From Adiantum capillus-veneris (lineage: Eukaryota > Streptophyta > Polypodiopsida > Polypodiales > Pteridaceae), in NCBI GenBank assembly GCA_014529385.2, contig CM043963.1, positions 104,452,912 through 104,516,911 on the forward strand: a stretch of 64,000 nucleotides of DNA. Reading direction: 5' to 3'. Below, piece after piece: positions 12,571 to 23,667 of the stretch (positions are counted from its first letter, which is position 1; each line of letters starts with the position of its first letter). Below the pieces are notes generated by a model, which saw only the letters and a list, made by a program, of their open reading frames with translations, ran no database searches and was not told the DNA's origin. The position numbers were made by a program, and so were the translations under genes.

Positions 12571-12825
12571 AAAACATGTTCATACATCAGCTTAGGCAAA
12601 GTTGATGCCTACAATGCTCTTAGCCATGAACGCACATATCTCAACCTAAGAAAAGCCCCATGTTTGGATAATTTTGTGACACCTTCTTCACCATGTGTTA
12701 AATCTGAAAAAGTTGATTTGGATTGTTTTGCTATTGGACCATCGGTGACCATGTTTTGGATTATCTTGGTTTAACTACCATTATATCTCTCCACTTGTTA
12801 GCATTAATCTCAATGCAAAATGATT

Positions 12826-12945
12826 TAGGCGTATAGCTGTCAAAGAATTGAAGGATACTTCCATTAATTTTGGTGATTGCAAAAAAGTATTCTATGGAAT
12901 CCTATGAGAATAATATAGCAATATATGTTACCTACATTCATTATG
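12826..12945 (+). repeat. Fragment shared with the Penelope-like element
   Basis: About 110 bp match 35196-35310, next to the right terminal repeat of the 31-36 kb element; both contain GCAAAAAAGTATTCTATGGA or its one-base variant. It is a detached piece of the same repeat family. The flanking 12571-12825 and 12946-13196 hold nothing recognised. Confidence 0.6.
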
Positions 12946-13193
12946 AGAAAAAGCCAAGTTGGCTTTCAGCTGGGTTAATTTTATTTGCGAGTTAATCAAT
13001 TCGTGTTTTTTTGCCACAGGTGATGCTTTTTCGAGTTTATAGAAGCATGGATTCCACTCATATGTATGCTCTCTAAGGTGGCATTGTGGTATGTTAAATA
13101 AGTACCGAGGGAAGGAGAGAGAAGAAGGATTAGACGGAGAGAGAAAAACATACTTTTGAAATAGAGATAGGATCGGGGTGTGAGAGTACCGAC

Positions 13194-13990
<797 letters not shown>

Positions 13991-14015
13991 TCCAAAGCCG
14001 GGTCCACAAATAATG

Positions 14016-14330
14016 TTTTCCGAGCCCTTAGAGAGGCAGTTAGTGGTGGTTACTCATTGCACTATTATATGCCTATAGTATTCATAGAAGAATAATAATC
14101 ATAGTGTTTCCCGAGCCCTTAGAGAGGTAGTTAGTGTTGTCTACTCATTGCACTTTTAGATGCTTATAAATCTTATAGGGGAATAATAATCGTAGTGACA
14201 AATCATGCATATTTTATTGCACACCCCACTTTAAAAGTTAGTGGTGGAGTAGTAAACGATTATAATATTCATATTGACAAATCATGCATATATTATTGCA
14301 CGCTCCAATTTAGCAGTTAGCATATGCTGC
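14016..14330 (+). repeat. Two short tandem repeats
   Basis: An 88-bp unit (CCGAGCCCTTAGAGAGG start) is repeated at about 14020-14107 and 14108-14195. It is followed by two copies of TGACAAATCATGCATAT at 14197 and 14276. This lies just upstream of the small gene at 14502. Confidence 0.75.
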
Positions 14331-14407
14331 GTGAGACCCCTCATGTCACTAACACATGCCACTCTTCCATCACTATCAATGCTTTTTGAGAGCATGGTGC
14401 TTTAGCC

Positions 14408-14416
14408 TATATAAAT
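14408..14416 (+). promoter_or_regulatory. TATA box
   Basis: TATATAAAT about 90 bp upstream of the ATG at 14502, a normal spacing for a plant promoter with a leader of roughly 60 nt. An upstream ATG at 14434 (in CATATGCTG) lies near the expected start site. Prediction from sequence only. Confidence 0.5.
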
Positions 14417-14501
14417 GTTACAAGGCAAGCACCATATGCTGCACAAGTGAATCGGAGGTGCTAATCAAGAGAGATTTTTTCATTTTCCCTGTACTTATAC
14501 A

Positions 14502-14858
14502 ATGCCTATAGGATATGCAACTACTGGTAATGAGGTAGTTGCAAAAATCCATGAAGAGCTTCACAAACTCCCCCCCAACGCACCCCTTGAAGAAAAGAAG
14601 ACGTTTACACAGAGAGAGCGTGACACAAACAAGGCGATCCGGATGTTCAACCACCTTAATCGCGCTCGCAACACCGGAGACCAGGAACTCAATGATGGCT
14701 TTGAGACAATGCGAGAAGCTCTGGGCAAGTTGGAGACATGGGGGTACATAGATAGCTCTCGAAGGGCCGCTTTACAGGCGGAGATTGACCATTTGCTTGT
14801 CTGCAAACGCACAATCAACCTGGTCGACATCTCTGGCTCTAATGTGGTTGAAGATTGA
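14502..14858 (+). CDS. Small hypothetical protein (118 aa)
   Basis: An uninterrupted frame from ATG (14502) to TGA (14856-14858), preceded by a plausible TATA box. I do not recognise the family. The protein looks soluble and mostly helical, rich in Glu/Lys/Arg, with no signal peptide or membrane segment. Features are an N-terminal EELHKLPPNAPLEEKK stretch, a charged QRERDTNKAIRMFNHLNRAR helix, a GDQELNDGFETMREALGKLE helix and a C-terminal AALQAEIDHLL helix. G+C is clearly higher than in the AT-rich flanks, which supports real coding sequence. It lies convergent to, and 1.6 kb from, the methyltransferase gene on the other strand; whether they are functionally linked is unknown. It is one of few undamaged frames in the window. 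Confidence 0.5.
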   Translation: MPIGYATTGNEVVAKIHEELHKLPPNAPLEEKKTFTQRERDTNKAIRMFNHLNRARNTGDQELNDGFETMREALGKLETWGYIDSSRRAALQAEIDHLLVCKRTINLVDISGSNVVED

Positions 14859-15477
14859 GGCAAGATTTAAATAATTATGCACTAAATAATATAGTTAAGT
14901 AAATATGCACTAGCACATGATAAATTGTACTAGTGTGATGCAAGTTGTACTGTGTGTGTGTGTGTGTGCAGGTTTGATTCCCTACCTAATCATGTAAACA
15001 ACTTATTTTAATTATATGATGCTTATTTTAACTATATGATGGTGTTCCACTCTTCAGTGCCTTGGCGAGAATAATTCATATGTCTCTGTCTGACTTATTA
15101 TTATTGAAGTAGCTGTGATACTTTTAATCGGCCTGGTCTACTAACACATCTTCAAGATCTGTCATAATTTAGGGTATTGTTGATATCTTGTAGCTAAACT
15201 GAACCGTCAAATGTAACTACAAGCTGTTTGAAAGCCAAATGTAAAGAAAATCTATGTGAGTTTTTTATATAATGCAAGAAAAAGATGAGCATGTCTTTAG
15301 TATTTACCCTACTTTTAGTAGAATATACTTTCCTGTCTATGTAGGTGTTGTTGCAAACAAGGATGAATGCCTAATAAGCCAATTTGAAACTAGGAATCTA
15401 AAAAATATTGATGGTTGTACTTGTTTGGGCGAAGACCTCAAAGTAATGATACACGCATAGACTCTTGCATATAAAAT

Positions 15478-15640
15478 AGTAATTAAGAACACTTTACTGA
15501 GTTGAAGAACTGCATACGTACATAAACACACACATATAAATAACTATATATATTGTATAAACAATTACTTAAAAACACTTTACCGAGTTGAAGATCTCCT
15601 TACGTACATAAACACACACATATAAATAAATAAATAAAAA
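15478..15640 (+). repeat. Tandem repeat, AT-rich
   Basis: A unit of about 83 bp containing CACTTTACYGAGTTGAAGA and TACGTACATAAACACACACA occurs at 15488 and 15572. The preceding 14859-15477 shows only a short GT tract (14951-14968) and no gene. Confidence 0.7.
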
Positions 15641-15714
15641 GATATTATATATATATATAATATAAATATTATATATAAAACTATATATATTCTTAGACCG
15701 ACAGTGTAAAGAAA

Positions 15715-16170
15715 TACTGACAAGCAAATGAAATTTTGACAGCATAACAATGTGAAAAATAAAAATAAAACCATTCCATACTTGCTTCTGTGAAAGCTTG
15801 CCTAACTTTTGTTAAGCTTTCCTATTCTATACTTGCTTCCGTGAAGCTTGCCTAACTTTTGTGTATACATGAAACCATGATTATGTTTCTAAACATGAAC
15901 AAAAAGCATGATTATATTCACAAGCAATCAAAATTTCGACAGCATAACGGCGCGAAAATACAAACAAAAAAATTTCCCATTCCATACTTGCTTCTGTGAA
16001 GCTTGACTAAATTTTCTGTATACGTGAAATCATGATTATGTTTTCAAACATGAACAAAAAGCATGATTATATTGATAAGCAATCAAAATTTTGGCAGCAT
16101 AACGGTATGAAAATTCAAACTAAAAAAATTCCCATTCCATACTTGCTTCCGTGCAGCAGCGAATGCTCAC
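15715..16170 (+). repeat. Three tandem copies of an AGCATAAC repeat
   Basis: Copies at 15732, 15932 and 16084 share AAATTTYGRCAGCATAAC, then A-rich sequence and CCATTCCATACTTGCTTC. The same repeat, in the same orientation, occurs at 23690 and 24258 on the other side of the methyltransferase gene. Confidence 0.75.
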
Positions 16171-16418
16171 GAGAAGAAGAAATTACATAAGCAAAAAAGC
16201 ATATGTTGGTATATTACTTTGGTAAATCCAAAGCTCTCAACAAACTTCTATCTAGTATAATAAATATGAAATCATGGCTGAATTGATAAGAACGATCAAC
16301 ACCAACAACATGTCTTCAGTAATACCAAAAAAGTGGCACCCAAACACCATAGTCACACGTCGTTCCATAAAAATCACAAACTAAAAAAAATGATAGATAA
16401 TACCAATGTTGATGTCAA

Positions 16419-16668
16419 TCAAGGGCAATGTGATCCAGGCTCATATTGTTGCCAATCAGTCTCCTCATCGCTATCTGCATCAACTGCTGAAATAGCACGT
16501 ACACCTGGAGCCTTGAAGCGTGAAAGATGTTGATGGAAGACCTCTGGATCACTATCTATGCAGAGACAGTGTCTAGACAACTCAACGCAAACATTGCCCA
16601 AGCCACCACATCCAGAAAACATATCAACAATGTAGGTGTGCTCCGCAGTAAATGTCCGCACAAGCCAG
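16419..16668 (-). other. SAM-binding (motif I) exon of the methyltransferase
   Basis: Last exon. A strong acceptor (TGCTTTTTTTAG) precedes WLVRTF. TYIVDMFSGCGGLGNV with RHCLCIDSDPEVF is the F-x-G-x-G SAM-binding loop followed by the acidic residue that contacts the ribose, in the C-terminal position typical of Pfam N4/N6 methylases (PF01555). The protein ends 39 residues after DPEVF at a TGA. Confidence 0.7.
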
Positions 16669-16912
16669 CTAAAAAAAGCAAAAAATATGCGTATTTTTAC
16701 TTTATGTAACATAGTCCAATAACGCATAGTAGGAAGCATATATTCTTACCGAAAGAAGTCAAGGCTACACTCGGCGGCACCTCTAAGAGTGTGTCCTCCA
16801 ATGTACTCTCCGTCGGCGCGCTCCACCAGTATTCCGGACTTGGCATCGAAAGAGTTGTTGTCCATGCTCTCTCCATCTCGTCGATTGTAGATAGGACATT
16901 GACCCTTACGAT

Positions 16913-17107
16913 TGTTGGATTAAGACCTATGTGCCTTGACCGGTCGCCCAGGTCATGGGCGCCCGCCCACTGTTACCCTATACTTATAGTGAGTATACTG
17001 TATAGGGGGAGCTGCCACTTCACAGTCTCCCCACCCACGTTGTGTGTGTGTCTCCTTCTCTCTCTCTCACTCTCCGTCTGTGGTGCTCTCCGATAACTAT
17101 ATCCCCA
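16913..17107 (+). repeat. Left LTR of the copia element
   Basis: Starts TGTTGGATTAAG and shares with the right LTR the blocks GCCTTG, GGGCGCCC, GTATAGGGG, TCTCCCCACCCAC and GTCTGTGGTGCTC. Its inner edge near 17107 (ATATCCCCA) is approximate. Confidence 0.75.
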
Positions 17108-18588
17108 TGCTCACTGTCAAGCATAGAAAAGAATGATTGCATAATCGCTGACGTCTCAGCCTCCTCTGCAATCATCCACTGCAAACATGACCACTCAATA
17201 TGCTGTGACTCACTAGAGCTCTCATGCTCTAACTCCGTATGCATAGACTCTTGCACAACGTCCTCCTGTTGTGACTCACTAGAGCAAGACCGCTCTACCT
17301 GTCTATCCTGCATAGAAGTATCTCGCACAACTGACTCTCTGCTTTTCTCAGTCACTAGCAAAGCATGCATGTCTGACTCTGTCACCTCTCTGTGTGACTG
17401 CTCAAGTCGTGCCCCAACTGTGTGCACAACGAGCTCACTACTCTGCACTCCATGCAAAGCATCTTGCAACCCATGAGCAAAAGAGACTCGCCTGCTCTCT
17501 CTCTCTCTACTTGGCTGCGTGATCACAGAGACAACACCGTCTCTCCTGTGATCCACATGCAATGGGTAACCTGTACCACTCCTGGCACCTCTCGCAATCA
17601 CTAGCGAACCCAAATGCATCACAAAATCTCGCTCTCGTAGCGAAATCTGACATCCACAATCTCTAAGCTGACCAATCGAGATCAAACTCATTGTCAAATC
17701 TGGTATATAGCGCACATGTCATAACAAGTAAGATGCACCACTCGGTAATGACAGTCTCACATCTCCTGCACCTGCTATCGCATGCACCGATCCATCGGCC
17801 AAATTTACACTGCCAAGCATCCCGCTAGAATAGCTACAAAACCATTCACGATGCGGCGTCACATGAAACATAGCATCTGCATCTAGCAACCACTGCAAAG
17901 GGAGTGCACTATCCACATGTATAGCATCTCGTGCATAGCTCGAGGTAAAAGTGACATCCCCGTCACTAGTATACTCCGACACTACATCTGCCTCAACTGT
18001 CAAAGCAACTGAGTCCATGGCATCACTACATACATCTCTGAGACTGTCATGTCTCCTACGATGTTGCATACGATGAAAACAACGCCGTCTAACGTTTCCA
18101 GAATGACCACAATACCAACATGTCACCTGTCGGCGTGCTCGTGAATGTACATGTCTCACACAAGTCCGTGATGACTCAGATCTATCATACATATCATGTA
18201 ATCTGCGCCAAAGTGCTCTCGTAGTACTCTCATACATAACAAGAGCATATACAGATTCTGCAAGGTGCAAAGAGAGTGTAGATAGTGCCATCTCCTCTAG
18301 CTCCTGCCACTGATCGTCAGACATGTTTGAAGGTCTACCTGCATCACCACTCAATGGTCCATGCAACCCTCGCTGTGTCAATGCGTCAAGCATACACTCT
18401 CTCCATGCCGCAAAGTCTGACCCATCAAACACGCGCATCTGTGAGAGGTCACAATCTGATCGATCACCTGTCTCTGCCATGAGCACAAGTAGCAAGCTAG
18501 ATAGCAAAACCACCTCACCAACAACACCTGGAAACTGTCTACCAATATGGCCAGAAACACAATGTAAAACCTGTGAGACACACTCCAA
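17020..18588 (-). pseudogene. Copia gag-protease-pre-integrase relic, antisense to its LTRs
   Basis: Two adjoining minus-strand frames. The upstream one (18588-17719) has a gag start (FDGSDFAAWRECMLDAL; later STRALWRRLHDMYD), then a zinc knuckle CWYCGHSGNVRRRC whose spacing is C-x2-C-x4-x-x4-C with the expected His replaced, and a protease-like WLLDADAMFHVTPHREWF in place of WxxDSGA. The downstream one (17715-17020) starts YIPDLTMSLISIGQLRDCGC, the typical segment before integrase in copia polyproteins, and then becomes Ser/Glu-rich. Much of gag between DMYD and the knuckle is deleted. Confidence 0.75.
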
Positions 18589-18878
18589 AATAGAGCTCCC
18601 GCAATGTCAATACAAGCCTCGCCTGCTCTAGTATCACACTGCAATCAAACGCACTAATTACAAGACGCATTCATGACGACCATAACCTTGTGCATAATCT
18701 TCACCGAATCAGCCCTGAAATTCAGCCCAAAATTACAAAATTCTCAGCCCTCTTGCATGGCCAAAAACAGTCCGTAATTCAGCCCCACACTACCAACCGT
18801 AGCGCATAAAGAATCAGCCCAAAACTTCTCCAAGAAGTTATGACTTGTTCGGTCTGAAGATCACCTGCACACACGCCG

Positions 18879-19406
18879 TCATAAAGCATACTCAGTAACC
18901 ACCGTACTGATCTCACTAGCATCTGTCGTGCCCAAATCTGCATCACGCATCTGTCGCCTCCGTTGTCTCAAACGCCTGAAACATCGACGCCTAATGTGCC
19001 CTCTATGTCCACAATGCCAACATGTCAAGTCTCTATGCCGTCGAGACTTGCGTGTGGGACCAATCTCTCCCATGGACATAGAAGTGGGACTAGACTCCCC
19101 TGTAGATATGGATGTCGCGTACATAGCATGTAAACTCTGCCATAAAGCATGAGTTGTAGTCTCTCTCGAGACCTGCTAGTAAACAGACTCAACCAGATGC
19201 AAACAAATCGTAGACATGGCTAACTCATCAAGATCCTGCCAATCATCATCACGCATAGAATTGGGCTTCGCCGATAAACCACGCAAGGGTTTATCCTGCC
19301 CCAAATCCGCCAATGCAACAAGCATATGTTCCTTCCAAGCAACAAAATCTACACCATCAAACTATGTCAGACCATAACGCTGGAAGTCAAATGAAAAATC
19401 AGCCAT
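18879..19406 (-). pseudogene. Second copia gag relic, antisense
   Basis: From an ATG near 19406 the minus strand again encodes copia gag: FDGVDFVAWKEHMLVAL, DWQDLDELAMSTICLHL and ALWQSLHAMY, then a zinc knuckle CWHCGHRGHIRRRC with all ligands present. Two TAG codons interrupt it (before FDG and after ESVY). It is diverged from the neighbouring gag at 18588, so the element carries two different gag pieces in a row. Confidence 0.7.
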
Positions 19407-19512
19407 AATGCTCGCAAAAGAGCAACCAACAATGAGTAGCAAATGTCAACCAAATCAGCCCTAAACTGGCTCGAATCGCATCAACAAAAGTCTGCAAATA
19501 TGGCTGTAAGAT

Positions 19513-19830
19513 ATGGCTATTGCCAGGGATATATATGTTGATGTATGCTCCGTAGAGCTAGCAGGGCCCGCTAGCATTGCATCGGCATTTGGTGGTCTCA
19601 TGTATGAGATGTTGATCTTGAGACCGGATATCGCAGCTGCAGTGAGAGCATTTGCAGTTGGGGTTGTCAGTCGTTTGTTGACTGATGATGGCATAGTGCA
19701 CGAGGGAGATATGCAGGTATTGTGTACATACTTGCAGTACGTGTGTGGTACGTCTGGTGGTGTATGGACTTACACTGGAGCAGGACAGCCGGATGCACAC
19801 GATCACAGCCAGCCAGTGGGCATTGGTTGA
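19513..19830 (+). pseudogene. Copia RT C-terminus / RNase H relic
   Basis: The plus strand has FGGLMYEMLILRPDIAAAV and VVSRLLTD, followed by LCTYLQYVCGTSGGVWTYTG. This is the segment just after the copia reverse transcriptase palm (GSLMYxxxxTRPDIxxAV...VVSRF...LRYLxGT). The rest of RNase H is missing. It lies directly upstream of the polypurine tract and the right LTR in the same orientation, so it belongs to the element that made the insertion. Confidence 0.6.
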
Positions 19831-19909
19831 GAGCGGTTTTCTCTCACCTTTTGTAGTCTTTAGACTAGGTTCTCTTGCTTAAAGGCACAGTCGCCTTTAA
19901 GTGGGAGGT

Positions 19910-20101
19910 TGTTGGGGTATAGGCGGCTGTGCCTTGCCCGGCCGCCCAGAGTCTGGGCGCCCACTGACTTGTATACCTTATACATAGCATAAGTGTATAG
20001 GGGACTGCTCACTCTTGGAGTCTCCCCACCCACATCGCGTGTGTGTCTCCTTCTCTCTCTCTCTCTCACTCTTCGTCTGTGGTGCTCCCCGATCCCCTTC
20101 A
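19910..20101 (+). repeat. Right LTR of the copia element
   Basis: Begins TGTTGGGGTATAG after a purine tract and ends CCCCTTCA, followed directly by the target duplication ACGAT at 20102-20106. Confidence 0.8.
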
Positions 20102-20917
20102 ACGATAAAACAATCCTAGCAATAGTGTTTCCACCTACAAATTACAATTAGAATGTGATCTAATTGAATAAAACTACAAGCATGTTTTTCAATCAACAAA
20201 TAAATTTACTTACTCTCTCAATCTCAATGGTCTTTCGCACATAACCATCGGGGATCAAAATAAGGATGGTGTGCATCATTTTGAATCCCATCTCGATGGC
20301 ATGGCTAGACACAATGCCAAAGTGATCAGTGGAGCTTAGGGTGATGTACCACCCATTGTCTGCCACATACTTTGAACCTATTATGGCCACTTTCTTACTT
20401 AATTTTTGAGAGAATTGATTCCATGGAGAGACCTTCATAATACGCATTGTTAATTTAATTAAAGTTCCAAAACTATCATAGACTGTCCATTGTGGTTTTG
20501 AAGGATGCATACCTCGTTCTCTGAAAAAATTTCAACTTTAAAGTTTGTTGGAAAATCCGCAAACAAAAGAGAGGCCACTTCATTGCTCTTTTCCCCATCA
20601 ACATGGGCTGAATGAAGAAAATCCAAGATCCTGCATACGATCAAATAAATGTATTTCAAACATTTACAACACACACCACACATAGTTAGTCTTTCTTTTC
20701 ACATGTGTTTACCATTTCTCATCATCGAGAGAAATTTTGTAAACATCTAGCATGTTCCCAATAACGTTCACATCACAATCTATGGAAGGCACTGCATAAT
20801 CAGAAAATAAAATATTTCATCAAGAATTGTTAAGTAGAAAGAAAGTGACAGCTAGATATCTATACAAGCAAGTTTACCTGTGGAGCCTTGAGCACCTTTT
20901 TGGTTCTTTTTGGGAGA

Positions 20918-20920
20918 CTA
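20918..20920 (-). other. In-frame TAG in exon 9 of the methyltransferase gene
   Basis: The exon 9 frame, fixed by both splice junctions, reads SKKPK-stop-SPKKNQK in a basic linker. A CAG to TAG change would explain it. Confidence 0.7.
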
Positions 20921-22659
20921 CTTGGGCTTCTTGGATCTAACAAAATCCAATCGTTTCTTTATAGAGGAGATTGTACTATTGTTTACTCTTTTCGAAGAGG
21001 TGGCTTTCTTGGAAGCTGAGCCAATCTCCTCAATACCATTTTCATTTCTTTCAAGAACGTGCTCTAAAGCAAACAAAAATATATTTCTCACAAACATAAT
21101 CTAAATAGTATGAGCACTTTAACAATTTTGTAGTTTTTATAAATGCCAAAAATAACCTTTATATAAGTTCCCTTCATCACGTGGGTAGGTGTCTTGAGTG
21201 TAATCTAGCCACCAAGGGCAATACTCAATTTCCCAAGCAATCAAACCATAATCTCTCATCCATAGTGGATACATACACTCCTCACAAGAGAGGTCCCTCC
21301 AACTTTCAACAGCAATTGGCAACTTCTCCAACAAAGTTTGATCGTAAAGCTGAATTAGCCATCTACATAAAATGCAGTTAACTTTATTTGAGCTCCTTTC
21401 CTAAGTGACTTATTTATTATACAAACTCTAAGTAAAAAATAGAATAACAACCATAAAGATATCAATTGTATTACCTGAATAATACTCTCCTTGAAGATTC
21501 CATAAGCTCTGGAATTTTTTCATCCGACTCTTTTGTGCTGAGCTTACTCCAAAGCTCCACAAAAGCTTTATCAATGTGGTCCCTCAATTGGTGATGAAAC
21601 CATGCTTCAAAGCCCTCCGGCATTTCTTCAATCATTTTTCCTTTGATCTTCAAGCATTGCTTCAAGATACTTCCCCAATACCACTCTTTACGCAAGTACA
21701 TTCTAAATTTCATTGCACTAATATAACGCTCACAAGTAACATCATCTACACGGCAATGCATCAAAGAGTGCAATATTTCCTTTTTCCTATAGAGAAAACA
21801 ATAAACAAACCATAAATGCATTGATTCATTTGATGATTTCATGTGTATTTTTTATCCAAAAATTATTACCTCTCTGGTGATATTTTAGAAGTTGCCAAAG
21901 AGTGGACTTTGTCTCTTGTAAGGCCCACTTGATCCTTTTCTCTTATCCAATTGAAGTTAAATAATAAAGAGAAGAACCCTTGGCCATTGGCGGTGTTGGC
22001 AATGGCCAACATCTATGTTACATTAGCACGAGATCAAATCAAATCAATTTTTCAATCAAATATATCAAATTCAAATGACATGTCAACTTACAATTTTGTA
22101 GAAATTCAAACATAAATGGGGAGAAGAGAAAGTGTTTACCTTATTAGCTCTTTCTTTGAATATTTTTTCTACTCTTCCTCGAGCAACCATTTCCTTTTCT
22201 GGCAGTGAAATCGAGGGATCATTGATCTCTTGCATCTCTTTGATAAGAGACAAGTCAAAGTCTTCCTTTTGTAGAGCAAATGAAAAAAAAAAAGTAAGAT
22301 TTTACAAAATAATGTCAAGCTTTAGAAATCACATAAAAAGTGTACTTTAAGGCAAAAAAATATACCTTCCATATGAGCATTGCTAATAAAAGAGCAGGAG
22401 CGTTGTACCAACTCCCTTTAGATGCCTTCTTCTCACAAGCAAGCTCTACCTCTATCCATCGAATCCAATCTGGGGAAAGTATTTCATTAAAGAATCTTTG
22501 CTTGCCACAGCCAGTTTTTGGAACAAGAAGATCTCCTGCCCAAAATTTGTGCTCACAGTGGTTCTACCAATCCTAAACCACAATATCTTAAATTAAATGG
22601 CAGTAGAATGACATCGATAAAGTAATAGCAATAACGTTCAAAACAACAAATGTGCTTAC

Positions 22660-23490
22660 TCATTTTGAGAGCGCAAAGCTAGTATAAGCTCCCCCTCTGC
22701 ACTTCTATCAACAAAGACAAATTGACATTTCACAGAACAATGTCTCCACTTTATCATTGAAAATTCTACAACAACAAAAAAGAAAATTAGAAAGCATAGA
22801 GTAATACAAGTCAACTTTACATTAAACAAAAAAGAAATCACTTACGTGTTTTTATTAAGCGCATCCAAGTTTTCAAACGGTGATTACCATCCCAAACGAT
22901 AAATTTTTTTCCCCTTAAGTCTTCCCACTCAAGGGGAAGGGAATTATCAAAATCATCGCTTATTTCTCGCCAAATAGGCCCCCATTCATCTTTATCTAAG
23001 TCGGAAACATAATGTTGATCATGGCCTAGCTTCTTAAATGACACAAGAAATGGAGCTCCAAGCACACTGTATCCAGACATCTCAAACCTTTTCACCAAGC
23101 CCTCAGTGCCTGGACCCACCGCTCTAATGGCTTCATTTTCCATCAATCTGCAAAGAGGAATTCGAGGAGGTTGCCCACCTCTCTTTACAATAAAACCCTC
23201 TACAATCTCCTCCAATATTCGACCATGAACATCCTTTCCAAATACTGTTGGATGATCGGGAGGTTTAGCAACAATTGTTGTTGCTTCAGACACGCTGTGA
23301 GCCACCAATTCACCTTGTGTAGCATGAATATCTATGAACACCTCTTCTTCATGCACATCACTCAATATATCCTCTTCTTCATGCACATCACCCAAAATAT
23401 CCTCCTTTCGATGGACATTGGAAGAAGCAATGGAAGATCGTGCATTGGCCCTATGCCCTGTAGTGCCAGACCTTAATGTGTATCCTACTC
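22660..23490 (-). other. ParB-like domain exons of the methyltransferase gene
   Basis: Exons 2 and 3 (with the intron 22845-22766). The N-terminal part has a duplicated acidic motif (EEDILGDVHE / EEDILSDVHE). Then come PRIPLCRLMENEA, GLVKRFEMSGYSVLGAP and DLRGKKFIVWDGNHRLKTW, which resemble the ParB order of a regulator-binding strand, the GY segment and the G-x-H-R box. The exon 3 part (QFVFVD...LALRSQNE) fits the closing strand and helix of that fold. In bacteria the domain binds CTP or acts as a nuclease; here its role is unknown. Confidence 0.65.
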
Positions 23491-23667
23491 CTACAAGCAA
23501 AAGACAATAAGAACACAAATAGTTTAGTGAGTATGATGAGACAAAAGAAAAGAAAACAAATAGCTTAATGTATTTGAACTTACTTTGAGAGATACCTGTC
23601 CTGCCACGTTTAGATGGTGTACGAGCCATAATCTATCAACCACAAACAACAAAAATCTTCTTAGCAA

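Larger units (their letters stand above)
16913..20101 (+). mobile_element. Copia-type LTR element inserted in exon 13, with rearranged interior
   Basis: Ends are TGTTGG...CCTTCA. The 5-bp target duplication ACGAT is at 16908-16912 and 20102-20106. Direct LTRs of about 190 bp lie at each end. A purine-rich tract (AAGTGGGAGG) directly before the right LTR shows plus-strand orientation, and a plus-strand RT/RNase H relic agrees. But most of the interior (about 17110-19410) encodes copia gag and protease/pre-integrase pieces on the minus strand. At 3.2 kb it is too short for an autonomous copia; the core reverse transcriptase and integrase are absent. It looks like a non-autonomous composite. Confidence 0.8.
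16419..23629 (-). pseudogene. ParB-like domain / N4-N6 DNA methyltransferase fusion gene, split by a copia insertion
   Basis: I read 14 exons from ATG 23629 to TGA 16419: 23629-23584, 23490-22846, 22765-22660, 22563-22366, 22265-22140, 22012-21870, 21786-21475, 21362-21157, 21063-20878, 20791-20713, 20630-20513, 20432-20214, 20134-20102 joined with 16907-16750, and 16668-16419. All proposed introns begin GT and end AG, and reading phase matches at every junction except exon 3/4, which is one base off. The product would be about 940 aa. Residues about 120-265 resemble a ParB N-terminal domain (KKFIVWDGNHRL, then a FVFVD strand and a final ALRSQNE). A long helical middle of unknown function follows, then a basic linker. 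The C-terminal 280 residues fit a beta-class amino-methyltransferase: a motif IV-like LLFADFPTNF first, motif I (YIVDMFSGCGGLG...CIDSDPEVF) last. Breaks: TAG at 20918-20920 in exon 9 and the copia element in exon 13. ParB-methylase fusions are known mainly from phages and bacteria; a plant gene is unexpected. Confidence 0.8.

Noticed and set aside
19461-19806. Minus-strand frames opposite the copia RNase H relic
   Set aside because: The plus-strand frame has recognisable RT/RNase H motifs; the minus frames have none.
16419-23629. Bacterial or phage contamination as the source of the ParB-methyltransferase
   Set aside because: The coding blocks are separated by AT-rich GT/AG introns with consistent phases, and a plant-type copia element is inserted with a target duplication.
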